DNA of 64,000 nucleotides. Source: Coprococcus phoceensis. GTDB lineage: Bacteria > Bacillota > Clostridia > Lachnospirales > Lachnospiraceae. Shown piece by piece: positions 26,797-33,502 of this stretch. Every line of letters begins with the position of its first letter. Position 1 is the stretch's first letter. The stretch lies in assembly GCF_900104635.1 (NCBI RefSeq), contig NZ_FNWC01000007.1, positions 62,001-126,000 on the forward strand. The letters are read 5' to 3'. The translations under genes and the position numbers were made by a program. The notes beneath the pieces were generated by a model. It saw only the letters and a list, made by a program, of their open reading frames with translations. It was not told where the DNA came from and did not search any database.

Positions 26797-27957
26797 TTAC
26801 AACAAATCAGGAGATACTATTTTTTCAATCTCAGTTCGTAAATCTTCAATGTCTCTGTGTCCATAAATTTTATTTGTCACATCCTTAAATGCGTGCCCGA
26901 GCATTCTCTTTCTATCATTTTCTTTCACCTCAAAATCTTCGCATAATTTTGAAAAGGTGTGCCGGCAGTCGTGAGGTGTATGCTTCGCTATACCGAGTTC
27001 ACTTAAAAGAGCGTACATATTTTTCCTGAACTGCACATCGGATGTTAGGAGTAATTTTTTATTCTTTTTCATTCTTCGGACAACCAGCGGAAGAATGGCA
27101 GAGTGAATTGGGACTATACGGTCCTTTCCGGCATCAGTCTTTATTCCACCTAAGAAATATTTTTCTTTCAAATTTACTTCCAGTGTTTTGTACTCTGTTA
27201 TTCTGAAACCTGAATAACACATAATTATCAACATCTCTGCAATTTCATTTTCCTTTTCGTCCCATAATTTTTTTATGTCTGCTTTTGAAAACGGTATGCC
27301 ATGCTCATCATCATCATCTTGTGTTATTTCGATAAACGCCGAGTAATCTTTCTTTACAATATCGTTTGCAATGGCATATTTGTACAAGTTACGAAAAACT
27401 CTTTGTATATGTTCGACGCTGGCGTGTTTAAGCGTGCAATTGTCCATCACTTCTTGCAGATCGTCAGATACGATATCAGTAAAAATTCTGTCATGTAATG
27501 ATTGGCAGTTTTTAAAGCCGGCACGGAACGCGTATTCCAAACTGCTACGCTTCTGAATTTTTTCAGCAAATTCGTGGCCGAATTTTCTTTTATAAAATTT
27601 ATAAAACACTTCCTTAAAACTCAAGTTTTCGTTTGACTTGCTTTTGATTCCTTCCATTATATTATAATTTGCGAGCAGACTTTGTATAAACTTGTCAGCG
27701 TTCTGTGCATTGTTTATCTCTGCAAAATCCTTTTCCATTCCCTGTATGTATGTGCCAGCTCTATAGGCTGTCAGGACTGCAAAGCCTGTTGGCCAGTCAG
27801 GCACGTAGCAGAGTGCTTTCTGTGGCTTCATCTGTCCGTTTGGATACTCTTCCGTAGCAGGAGGATAAACTCCGTATGGATTGCGGCGGTTCTTTCCTAG
27901 ATAGCGAATCTGTCCGTATCCGTTAGGAAGCTTTGGATATTTTTTACGTCTTGGCAT
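26797..27957 (-). CDS. Prophage tyrosine recombinase (integrase)
   Basis: 386 aa. N-terminal arm-like segment MPRRKKYPKLPNGYGQIRYL, SAM-like core-binding domain (about 100-210), then the catalytic domain with R (CYSGFRITEYKTL), HDCRHTF (H-x2-R) and MLGHAFKDVTNKIYGH (H/W position and nucleophile Tyr). The start at 27957 has AAAGGAG seven bases ahead; an upstream in-frame codon does not. Location at the prophage edge and orientation toward the chromosome fit lambda-type integration. Confidence 0.92.
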   Translation of the reverse strand: MPRRKKYPKLPNGYGQIRYLGKNRRNPYGVYPPATEEYPNGQMKPQKALCYVPDWPTGFAVLTAYRAGTYIQGMEKDFAEINNAQNADKFIQSLLANYNIMEGIKSKSNENLSFKEVFYKFYKRKFGHEFAEKIQKRSSLEYAFRAGFKNCQSLHDRIFTDIVSDDLQEVMDNCTLKHASVEHIQRVFRNLYKYAIANDIVKKDYSAFIEITQDDDDEHGIPFSKADIKKLWDEKENEIAEMLIIMCYSGFRITEYKTLEVNLKEKYFLGGIKTDAGKDRIVPIHSAILPLVVRRMKKNKKLLLTSDVQFRKNMYALLSELGIAKHTPHDCRHTFSKLCEDFEVKENDRKRMLGHAFKDVTNKIYGHRDIEDLRTEIEKIVSPDLL

Positions 27958-28092
27958 ATTATCATCTCCTTTCGTGATTTTGGGTATAAAAATAACAGCC
28001 AACAAACAGAATACATGTTCTGATTGTTAAACTGTTCCGAAGATGATACAATATAATTTGCAATATGGATGTACATCTTCGGGTGTATGTTG

Positions 28093-28124
28093 ACCGTTCG
28101 GTATTGGCGTGCCGGGCGGTTTTT
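28093..28124 (+). terminator. Rightward intrinsic terminator upstream of the integrase
   Basis: ACCGTTCGGTA (28093-28103) pairs fully, with a few G-U pairs, with TGCCGGGCGGT (28110-28120) around TTGGCG and ends in T5. No rightward gene is seen before it, but TATAAT lies 36 bp upstream (28052-28057). The 288-bp interval between integrase and the TIR-like gene otherwise holds GAAGATG/CATCTTC and GTTGAC-a-GTCAAC (28224-28236) inverted repeats. Confidence 0.7.
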
Positions 28125-28245
28125 AGTTATCTAGGTAAAAATATTGTTTTGTTGTTTCTCTACATGCCGTGGAGAACCTTAGATAGCTTTATTGAAATAT
28201 ATATATTCTTGTGATATATTAAAGTTGACAGTCAACAATATGTAT

Positions 28246-28668
28246 TTAAGGTACTAATTTTCGAACTGCATTAACTATGGAAGATGTATTCCATCGAACC
28301 ATTTCATCTGCCGCGTTAGTTACTGCTATAGGTGCACGATCTTGTCCCCAAGGGTAAATACCTAAAATAGGTTTTCCCATTCGAACAGATTCACTGATTT
28401 CATACTGCATCCAATCGCTATATGCAGCATACATTCCGGAAATCACGATTGTAATTTGAGATGGTCGTATTTTTGCTGTAATTAGCTCTTGTATTTCTAA
28501 ATTGGTTTTTGGAGTTCCTGGTGGGAACAATGGCTTTTGGGTTGGTGCTGAATAATTAAAATAGGAGAAATAAGATGCATTATCTAGTAAATCAATTAAT
28601 CGGTTATAGTTTTCTCCGTATTTCCATGCGTGACTAATAAATAAACGATAATCATATAAATTTGGCAT
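28246..28668 (-). CDS. TIR-like (DUF1863/ThsB-type) protein
   Basis: 140 aa, essentially one domain. RLFISHAWKYGENYNRLIDLL (8-28) matches the first strand and helix of the MTH538/ThsB TIR-like fold. SQITIVISGMYAAYSDWMQYEISESVRMGKPILGIYPWG (about 70-108) contains the W-x3-E-I helix whose Glu (Glu90 here) corresponds to the catalytic Glu of NAD-processing TIR domains. Thoeris ThsB proteins with this fold make a cyclic ADP-ribose signal during phage infection. No ThsA (SIR2-SLOG) gene is nearby. ATG at 28668 after AAAGG. Confidence 0.72.
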   Translation of the reverse strand: MPNLYDYRLFISHAWKYGENYNRLIDLLDNASYFSYFNYSAPTQKPLFPPGTPKTNLEIQELITAKIRPSQITIVISGMYAAYSDWMQYEISESVRMGKPILGIYPWGQDRAPIAVTNAADEMVRWNTSSIVNAVRKLVP

Positions 28669-28700
28669 ATAAATCAATCCTTTCTATGTGAGGTGATACT

Positions 28701-28898
28701 GTGAATAAAGTTAAAAAAAAATTTATAAAACGACCTGTAATCATCGAGGCTTATCAGACTGATAAGGAAATGGTGATTCATACTCTTGAAGGTGATATGA
28801 AAGCATCTCCAGGAGACTGGATTATAACAGGTGTAGAAGGGGAACAATACCCTTGCAAGCCGGATATTTTTGAAAAAACATATCAAAGAATTAATTAG
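28701..28898 (+). CDS. Small phage protein with PGDWIITG motif (65 aa)
   Basis: Starts with GTG after GAGGTGA and reads rightward between two leftward genes. [17 protein letters not shown] followed by [31 protein letters not shown] is a pattern I recognise from many small phage and prophage proteins of unknown function. Its 3' end overlaps the convergent DUF4231-like gene by 8 bp. Strand position suggests a later acquisition. Confidence 0.62.
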   Translation: MNKVKKKFIKRPVIIEAYQTDKEMVIHTLEGDMKASPGDWIITGVEGEQYPCKPDIFEKTYQRIN

Positions 28899-29343
28899 TG
28901 GGTGGAGTGTCATTTGATTCTTCTTTCATAGTATTTATATTTTTCCACTGATTATTTTCCGATGATATGATATTTTCGATATTACGAATAAAAATATTTT
29001 CAATAGTTTCATCTTCTTTATTGTAAGGTGCAGATCCGGTTATATATAAATGCTTTTGATATCGAAGCATTTCACAGGTAGACCGGTATTGTATCCAATT
29101 TTCATGAAATTTGTAAAGCTTTGATACAGATTCAATTATTGCAATAATTGCTCCAAATAATCCTATAATAATGGATAGTTTTTTACAAGAAGATGTATAT
29201 CCGGATAATAATGGTATAAGTGAAGCAAGTATAATTTCTATGATTTGCAGAAGCTTATACCATTTTTGTGCTTCTTGAGATTTTTTGTCATACCAGTTTA
29301 TTTGGTCGTCTACTCGTTTTACGATGTATTCATTTATGTTCAA
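28891..29343 (-). CDS. DUF4231 / SLATT-like 2TM protein
   Basis: 150 aa. A helical N-terminus ([20 protein letters not shown]) is followed by two adjacent membrane helices (about 31-48 and 54-72) and a cytoplasmic helical segment ([20 protein letters not shown]). This layout is that of DUF4231, part of the SLATT (SMODS/SLOG-associating two-TM effector) superfamily, proposed membrane-pore effectors. TTG start after GGAAGTGAG. It lies in the lysogeny arm between the ImmA-like and TIR-like genes, so it may be expressed in the lysogen. Confidence 0.72.
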   Translation of the reverse strand: MNINEYIVKRVDDQINWYDKKSQEAQKWYKLLQIIEIILASLIPLLSGYTSSCKKLSIIIGLFGAIIAIIESVSKLYKFHENWIQYRSTCEMLRYQKHLYITGSAPYNKEDETIENIFIRNIENIISSENNQWKNINTMKEESNDTPPTN

Positions 29344-29423
29344 TACAAATTCTCACTTCCTTTCTCTTTAGCTCACATCTAAGGGTAACCAACCCTTTAT
29401 ATATAAACGCCGTAGCGGTTATA

Positions 29424-29855
29424 TCAATTAAAATTTTTTAGTCTCAATTCTATCAAACTTTTTTCATATCCGAAAAGACGTGATAGCTGAGAAGTTGTAT
29501 ATTCAAGATGTTCTTCTATATCTTCATCGCTTATAAGTAAATTCATAGCAAAAAGATTCGCTTCGTTTTCATATTTGTTTTTGACAAAGTGCGTTCTTGT
29601 ATCCATGAATATTGCATTACTTTTCTTATGTAGGAATACATGTCCAAGTTCATGTGCAATCACAAACAATACCATGTGATCCGGAAGTCTATCGTCGACG
29701 TAAATTATATGATTACGCTGAAAGTAGTGATAGAAGCCACGAACACCTTCCAATGGATATCGTACTAAAATCATATCCATTTTCTCAACAATTTCGAGTG
29801 GATTTCTTGTGCCGTATTTTCGGACAATTTGATTCACTCGTTTTTTAATATCCAT
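29424..29855 (-). CDS. ImmA/IrrE-family metallopeptidase
   Basis: 143 aa. The zinc motif HELGHVFLH (His68, Glu69, His72) and the downstream Glu in KYENEANLFAMNLL are intact. ImmA-type proteases cleave phage or ICE repressors to trigger induction; here the gene follows the repressor on the same strand with a 4-bp-class junction, matching ImmR-ImmA pairs. ATG at 29855 chosen after AAAAGGATTG. Confidence 0.9.
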   Translation of the reverse strand: MDIKKRVNQIVRKYGTRNPLEIVEKMDMILVRYPLEGVRGFYHYFQRNHIIYVDDRLPDHMVLFVIAHELGHVFLHKKSNAIFMDTRTHFVKNKYENEANLFAMNLLISDEDIEEHLEYTTSQLSRLFGYEKSLIELRLKNFN

Positions 29856-29860
29856 AAGTA

Positions 29861-30274
29861 TCAATCCTTTTTATATTTTTTAGGTGTGTACTTTTCTTTG
29901 TTTTTCTGCTTAGCCATCTCCATTCCGATTTTCATGGCAGACAATATGGAATCAATCGCTTCCGGTGTAGCTGGGTCTCCGTCAAACATGAGACCATCTT
30001 GCTGAAGTAAGCTTTCCATATCATTCAACATTTCGGTTATTTCCTTAGTATCTCTTTTTGTTAAGACTGGTTTTTCTTCGATGCCATCATTTCCATAAAA
30101 ATAGGATAAAGGAACTTCAAAATAGTCACATATTTTTTCGATTTTATCTTTTTTAGGTTCACTCTTGCCATTTTTCCAGTCTGAAAGAGTAGCTGTGGAT
30201 ATGCCAGTTTCTTTGTGAACCCTATATGGGGTCACATTATTTTGTTTTAAAAGTGTTTCAAATTTTTCATACAT
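29861..30274 (-). CDS. Prophage XRE-family repressor (CI/ImmR-like)
   Basis: 137 aa. An N-terminal HTH (TPYRVHKETGISTATLSDWKN, about 15-35) is followed by KICDYFEVPLSYFYG and a helical C-terminal region of about 70 residues without a LexA-like Ser/Lys protease. That fits control by the neighbouring ImmA-type protease instead of RecA autocleavage. It diverges from the Cro-like gene across a repeat-rich 205-bp operator. Confidence 0.88.
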   Translation of the reverse strand: MYEKFETLLKQNNVTPYRVHKETGISTATLSDWKNGKSEPKKDKIEKICDYFEVPLSYFYGNDGIEEKPVLTKRDTKEITEMLNDMESLLQQDGLMFDGDPATPEAIDSILSAMKIGMEMAKQKNKEKYTPKKYKKD

Positions 30275-30317
30275 GTTAAGCCTCCAAAATAAAACGGAAA
30301 AATTTCATAAATCAGTA

Positions 30318-30464
30318 TTGACTATGAAAGAAAACCGTGATATATTAGAGATACGAAAGAAAACCGTGATATAAAACGGATTTCGTATCTCGGAAATATG
30401 TTTTAATCTAGATGGTAACTTGACTATATCATATTTCCGATATATTTTCAATATTTTATCACGG
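30318..30464. promoter_or_regulatory. Genetic-switch operator region with face-to-face promoters
   Basis: Contains a rightward promoter TTGACT-17-TATATT (30318-30346) and a leftward promoter TTGAAA-17-TATAGT (30451 down to 30423). The 19-bp direct repeat GAAAGAAAACCGTGATATA occurs at 30326 and 30355, with an inverted TATCACGG at 30457. Two perfect inverted repeats frame the region: GAGATACGAAA/TTTCGTATCTC (30348-30358, 30381-30391) and CGGAAATATG/CATATTTCCG (30391-30400, 30430-30439). These are likely sites for the repressor and the Cro-like protein. Confidence 0.72.
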
Positions 30465-30479
30465 AAAGGTGGTGCAAAA

Positions 30480-30689
30480 GTGTACAAAAAATTTGATGAA
30501 TTATTATCAAAAACAAACAAAACAATTTATAGGGTTGCGAAAGATACTGGAATTGCAACAGCTACTTTATACGATTGGAGAGATGGGATAACCACTCCCA
30601 AATTGGATAAACTCAAAATCCTAGCCGATTATTTCGGCGTATCAATCAAATACTTCATAGAGCAGAATACCGGATTAGATGTCCAATAA
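30480..30689 (+). CDS. Cro-like XRE regulator
   Basis: 69 aa, a single HTH: TIYRVAKDTGIATATLYDWRD, close in sequence to the repressor HTH, followed by KLKILADYFGVSIKYFIEQN. GTG start at 30480 with AAAGGTGG ahead. First gene of the rightward early operon; it probably competes with the divergent repressor for the same operators. Confidence 0.85.
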   Translation: MYKKFDELLSKTNKTIYRVAKDTGIATATLYDWRDGITTPKLDKLKILADYFGVSIKYFIEQNTGLDVQ

Positions 30690-30726
30690 TACGGACAGAA
30701 CAAGAAGAGAAAGGAGAGTGATAGAG

Positions 30727-30942
30727 ATGAAAGGATATTACAATCAGGAAGATTCAGGAACAGGATTAGAAGTTCCAACCGGAAGGCTAAGTATAGAAGT
30801 AAAGAATTTATCAGAATTTCGAGACTTGATAAATCAGGCTTATAAAGAAGCCGAACAACTGAGAATGACAATTGATCGGCTTCATAATTTTGAACTGAAT
30901 ATAGATTTTGGTGTGAAAGAGCCTATTTCACAGGATTCATAG
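30727..30942 (+). CDS. Early prophage protein (71 aa), hypothetical
   Basis: MKGYYNQEDSGTGLEVPTGR is followed by SIEVKNLSEFRDLINQAYKEAEQLRMTI, a helical segment. Start chosen at 30727 because AAAGGAG lies 11 bases upstream; the frame extends back into the Cro-like gene. The last 20 bp overlap the convergent DUF4145 gene. Function unknown. Confidence 0.6.
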   Translation: MKGYYNQEDSGTGLEVPTGRLSIEVKNLSEFRDLINQAYKEAEQLRMTIDRLHNFELNIDFGVKEPISQDS

Positions 30943-31612
30943 ATGCGGCATCTTCAGTAATAAGCATCATCCCAATAAAGTATACAATTGCTTGAATAAA
31001 TGATTTCATATCAGAAACATCGCGAGCTTCTTGTTTTCGAATGTAGTGGGCTTCATCATTCCCGATCCATGCAGAACGTTCAGCTAAAGTTTTTATATTA
31101 TCGGCAGAAATGTAGTTTTTAATGCATTGTACCAATGGTTTAGATTTAATTGATTCAGCTTCATCTGGATACTCATGGATAGCATAATCCTTGATAAGGA
31201 ATTCCAGAGCTTTTCGATATCCAAGACCTGCAATTTCATCGAGACCAGAAGATTCGGCGGCAAGAGCTTGATTATATATTTTATCAAATTGAGGTGACAG
31301 CTCAGATATCTTATTATCGAAATCCTGTTTGACAAAACGATTTGGTTCAGAACCAATATAGTTAATTTCGCATGAGTTGCCACTTCCATCAGCAGATACT
31401 TCATAAGTACTTATAAATGGAGCATGGCATCCAGTGCAGTAATTCAAAACACATGCGTGTTGGACACAATATCCGACATCATAAGCAAAAGCATATAAAG
31501 GGAATGGTGAGATATTTGCTTTGCAAACGGGACAAACATTTGTAGGCTTATATGCTAAAGAAGAGATGTATTCGGACGAAAATTTATTACTTTCAATTTT
31601 AATATTGGACAT
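30923..31612 (-). CDS. DUF4145 domain protein with zinc knuckles
   Basis: 229 aa. The N-terminal part has two Cys pairs (NVCPVCKANISPF and LNYCTGCHAPF) that could bind zinc. The C-terminal part (LGYRKALEFLIKDYA through LAERSAWIGNDEAHYIRKQ) is the helical DUF4145 domain, found in phage and restriction-associated proteins. It reads against the surrounding early operon, as expected for a lysogen-expressed moron. ATG at 31612 after AAAGGAATG. Confidence 0.75.
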   Translation of the reverse strand: MSNIKIESNKFSSEYISSLAYKPTNVCPVCKANISPFPLYAFAYDVGYCVQHACVLNYCTGCHAPFISTYEVSADGSGNSCEINYIGSEPNRFVKQDFDNKISELSPQFDKIYNQALAAESSGLDEIAGLGYRKALEFLIKDYAIHEYPDEAESIKSKPLVQCIKNYISADNIKTLAERSAWIGNDEAHYIRKQEARDVSDMKSFIQAIVYFIGMMLITEDAASMNPVK

Positions 31613-31689
31613 ATTAATCATTCCTTTCATAATTTGATAGGAAAATTATATCAAAGAAAATATTTAGAGACAAGTGTGGAGGTAACAGC

Positions 31690-31851
31690 ATGAAATTAAC
31701 TTACAAAGAATTGGCTTTATTAAACAGAATGATAAGCGTTGCATTAATGAGCGGTAAAGTTGAGTTCGATGAAGTTTCGGAATCAGTTCACAAGAAAGTT
31801 ACTAATGAAATTGTAAGAAGGAATGAAAAGCAGTTCATTACTTCGGAGTAA
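31690..31851 (+). CDS. Small prophage protein (53 aa)
   Basis: ATG after GTGGAGG. MKLTYKELALLNRMISVALM and the following VEFDEVSESVHKKVTNEIVR segment are predicted helical. No known domain. Part of a run of tightly spaced small rightward ORFs. Confidence 0.6.
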   Translation: MKLTYKELALLNRMISVALMSGKVEFDEVSESVHKKVTNEIVRRNEKQFITSE

Positions 31852-31886
31852 GCATTGAGTATTTCTTAGAGTAGGAGGTGATAAGC

Positions 31887-32099
31887 GTGAGCGAAATCAT
31901 ACAAGCACCGGCAATCGCAAAAATAGTAGGGTGCGACAAAAATAAAGTTCGTTACAATATGAAAAATGGTTTTTGGGAATTTGGTCGAGTTATTAAAACC
32001 AGACCGAAGAAGCACAGATACGAAGCTACAATAACCGAAGTGGCAAGATATATCGAGATTAGCAGAGAAGAGGCAATTCGTAGGCTTGAAGGGAGGTGA
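31887..32099 (+). CDS. Small HTH (MerR/excisionase-like) DNA-binding protein
   Basis: 70 aa. EIIQAPAIAKIVGCDKNKVR is a helix-turn-helix of the MerR/Xis kind, followed by a basic wing (VIKTRPKKHRYEATITEVAR) and a helical end. GTG start at 31887 lies eight bases after AGGAGG; an in-frame GTG at 31878 is too near that site. Could be an excisionase or an early regulator. Confidence 0.65.
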   Translation: MSEIIQAPAIAKIVGCDKNKVRYNMKNGFWEFGRVIKTRPKKHRYEATITEVARYIEISREEAIRRLEGR

Positions 32100-32108
32100 G
32101 AAAGAACT

Positions 32109-32189
32109 GTGACATACAAAGAATACCAGCGTTACAAACGCAATAAAAACAGGGCGAAGAAAAGGAGAAAGAAGCATGAACGTAGATAG
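32109..32189 (+). CDS. Tiny basic peptide (26 aa)
   Basis: GTG after GGAGGTGAGAAAG encodes MTYKEYQRYKRNKNRAKKRR and a few more basic residues. It overlaps the next ORF by 14 bp. Extremely basic, perhaps nucleic-acid binding; real only if the strong upstream ribosome site is used for it. Confidence 0.45.
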   Translation: MTYKEYQRYKRNKNRAKKRRKKHERR

Positions 32190-32340
32190 AGCAGTAAGAC
32201 GTTTATTTGTGGCATCAGATAAGGGCTGTACGATACCGTATAGTGCCGAGGAAAGTGTGTTGAGGGAACTCAAGAAAGAACTGATTAAGATTTTGGAGGA
32301 AGATGGAATTGAACCGGAACAGAAGAAAAGCACTCCCTGA
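32176..32340 (+). CDS. Small prophage protein (54 aa)
   Basis: ATG after AAAGGAG. MNVDRAVRRLFVASDKGCTI followed by a Glu/Lys helix (VLRELKKELIKILEEDG). Soluble; no known domain. It overlaps the following ORF by 38 bp. Confidence 0.55.
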   Translation: MNVDRAVRRLFVASDKGCTIPYSAEESVLRELKKELIKILEEDGIEPEQKKSTP

Positions 32341-32482
32341 TTGGGAGAAAAGAAGAATCCGAAACAGACATAAGAAATATCTGCGTAAGGAAAAGAGAAC
32401 AGCTTGCGTAATGGCTCTTTTGGTACTGGCGATAATTGTCGTCGGGATTGTAGGGCAGATAATTTTGATAGGAGGTGTGTAG
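32303..32482 (+). CDS. Small membrane protein (59 aa)
   Basis: ATG after TTTTGGAGG. A strongly basic N-terminus (RNRRKALPDWEKRRIRNRHK) is followed by one membrane helix (VMALLVLAIIVVGIVGQIIL). Orientation N-in by the positive-inside rule. Unknown role. Confidence 0.58.
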   Translation: MELNRNRRKALPDWEKRRIRNRHKKYLRKEKRTACVMALLVLAIIVVGIVGQIILIGGV

Positions 32483-32484
32483 CT

Positions 32485-32679
32485 ATGGAAGAAATCAAGG
32501 TGATGCAGTTCGGACGCTCGGATGTGTTAAGACAGAGAAGATTGAAGAATCAGTTGGCAGTAAAAGAGTTTCGTGACGAGTTGTTGTTCCGCAGAATTAT
32601 GACAGGCGGTGTGATGGTAATACTCACAATGCTAGGGTTTTTAGCTGGAGAAATTACAGCAGCATCAATTTTACTATAA
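32485..32679 (+). CDS. Small membrane protein (64 aa)
   Basis: ATG after AGGAGGTGTG. MEEIKVMQFGRSDVLRQRRL then one membrane segment (IMTGGVMVILTMLGFLAGEI). Sits directly after another one-TM protein gene. Unknown role. Confidence 0.58.
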   Translation: MEEIKVMQFGRSDVLRQRRLKNQLAVKEFRDELLFRRIMTGGVMVILTMLGFLAGEITAASILL

Positions 32680-32683
32680 GAAA

Positions 32684-32717
32684 GAGCACCCACATGAGCC
32701 GGCAAGCTCGGGTACTC
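32684..32717. repeat. Imperfect hairpin in the early operon
   Basis: GAG-c-ACCC ... GAGC-cggcaa-GCTC ... GGGT-a-CTC forms a nested hairpin in the 85-bp gap before the next gene. It lacks a T-run, so it is more likely an RNA processing or regulatory structure than a terminator. Confidence 0.45.
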
Positions 32718-32764
32718 GGATAATAAACCAATTAAATTGTAGAGGATTTTGGAGGGAAAGTCAA

Positions 32765-33022
32765 TTGATTAAAGCAGAATACAAAAAAAATGAAGCAATG
32801 GAGTTAAAGATATCCGGTGACTTGGAGACTATTTGGTGTGAAACACTCGAGATTTTGAGAAATTTTCACGCATCAATTTCTAGAACAACGAGTAAGGCGG
32901 AGGCAGATTCATTTATTGATTCTTTAGCATTTTTAAGTAAGTTATCAAGTGGGGAATTTGAGGGAAACGCTGGAGAGGTACTTTTTGGCAAATTTTTAGC
33001 AGAGAAAAATAGTAACAATTAA
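32765..33022 (+). CDS. Hypothetical prophage protein (85 aa)
   Basis: TTG start after GGAGGG. MIKAEYKKNEAMELKISGDL, then a helical segment (CETLEILRNFHASISRTTSK). Acidic, soluble, no recognised domain. It begins the replication gene cluster. Confidence 0.6.
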   Translation: MIKAEYKKNEAMELKISGDLETIWCETLEILRNFHASISRTTSKAEADSFIDSLAFLSKLSSGEFEGNAGEVLFGKFLAEKNSNN

Positions 33023-33052
33023 CCATACATATATGAAAGAGAGGAAACAGTA

Positions 33053-33502
33053 ATGAGTTTAGAAGTAACAATCAATGTACCAGGATTAAAAGAATTATCA
33101 GAGGCACTTATGCAGCTGGCAGTTGCAATGGGAGGAAAATCTGTACAAATGGACGAGGCAGCTGTCGGACAAGCCGTGCACGAACAGCAGAGTACGGAAG
33201 AAGCTCCTTGGGGGAATGCATCCGTTCCACAGCAGAACACAACGGGGGCAGTACCAACTCCTTCAGTACCAGTACAAGCATCAGCACAGTCAATGCAGGC
33301 ACCTGCAGCAGTACCGACATCTGAACCGACGTATACAAGAGATGATCTGTCTAAGGCAGCCATGCAGCTGATGGACAAGGGGATGCAGGCGCAGCTTATG
33401 CAGCTGATCCAAAGCTTTGGAGTAGCATCTTTGATGGAGCTTTCACCGGAACATTATGGGAACTTTGCGACAGGACTTCGCGGAATGGGGGCGCAGATCT
33501 AA
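33053..33502 (+). CDS. Hypothetical prophage protein with Ala/Gln/Pro-rich middle
   Basis: 149 aa: MSLEVTINVPGLKELSEALM, a low-complexity A/Q/P/T/V linker (about 42-95), then a helical C-terminal segment (DLSKAAMQLMDKGMQAQLMQ and LIQSFGVASLMELS). The stop overlaps the start of the DUF2800 gene (TAATG). Position suggests a recombination or replication accessory protein; no motif proves it. Confidence 0.62.
   Translation: MSLEVTINVPGLKELSEALMQLAVAMGGKSVQMDEAAVGQAVHEQQSTEEAPWGNASVPQQNTTGAVPTPSVPVQASAQSMQAPAAVPTSEPTYTRDDLSKAAMQLMDKGMQAQLMQLIQSFGVASLMELSPEHYGNFATGLRGMGAQI

Noticed and set aside
28246..29343. Complete Thoeris defence system
   Set aside because: Only a ThsB-like TIR protein is present; no SIR2-SLOG ThsA gene is seen, so only a looser candidate pairing is proposed.
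31866..32498. 210-codon leftward open frame over the small early genes
   Set aside because: It covers five rightward ORFs that each have a good ribosome site; its Phe/Ser/Leu-rich translation looks like an antisense shadow.
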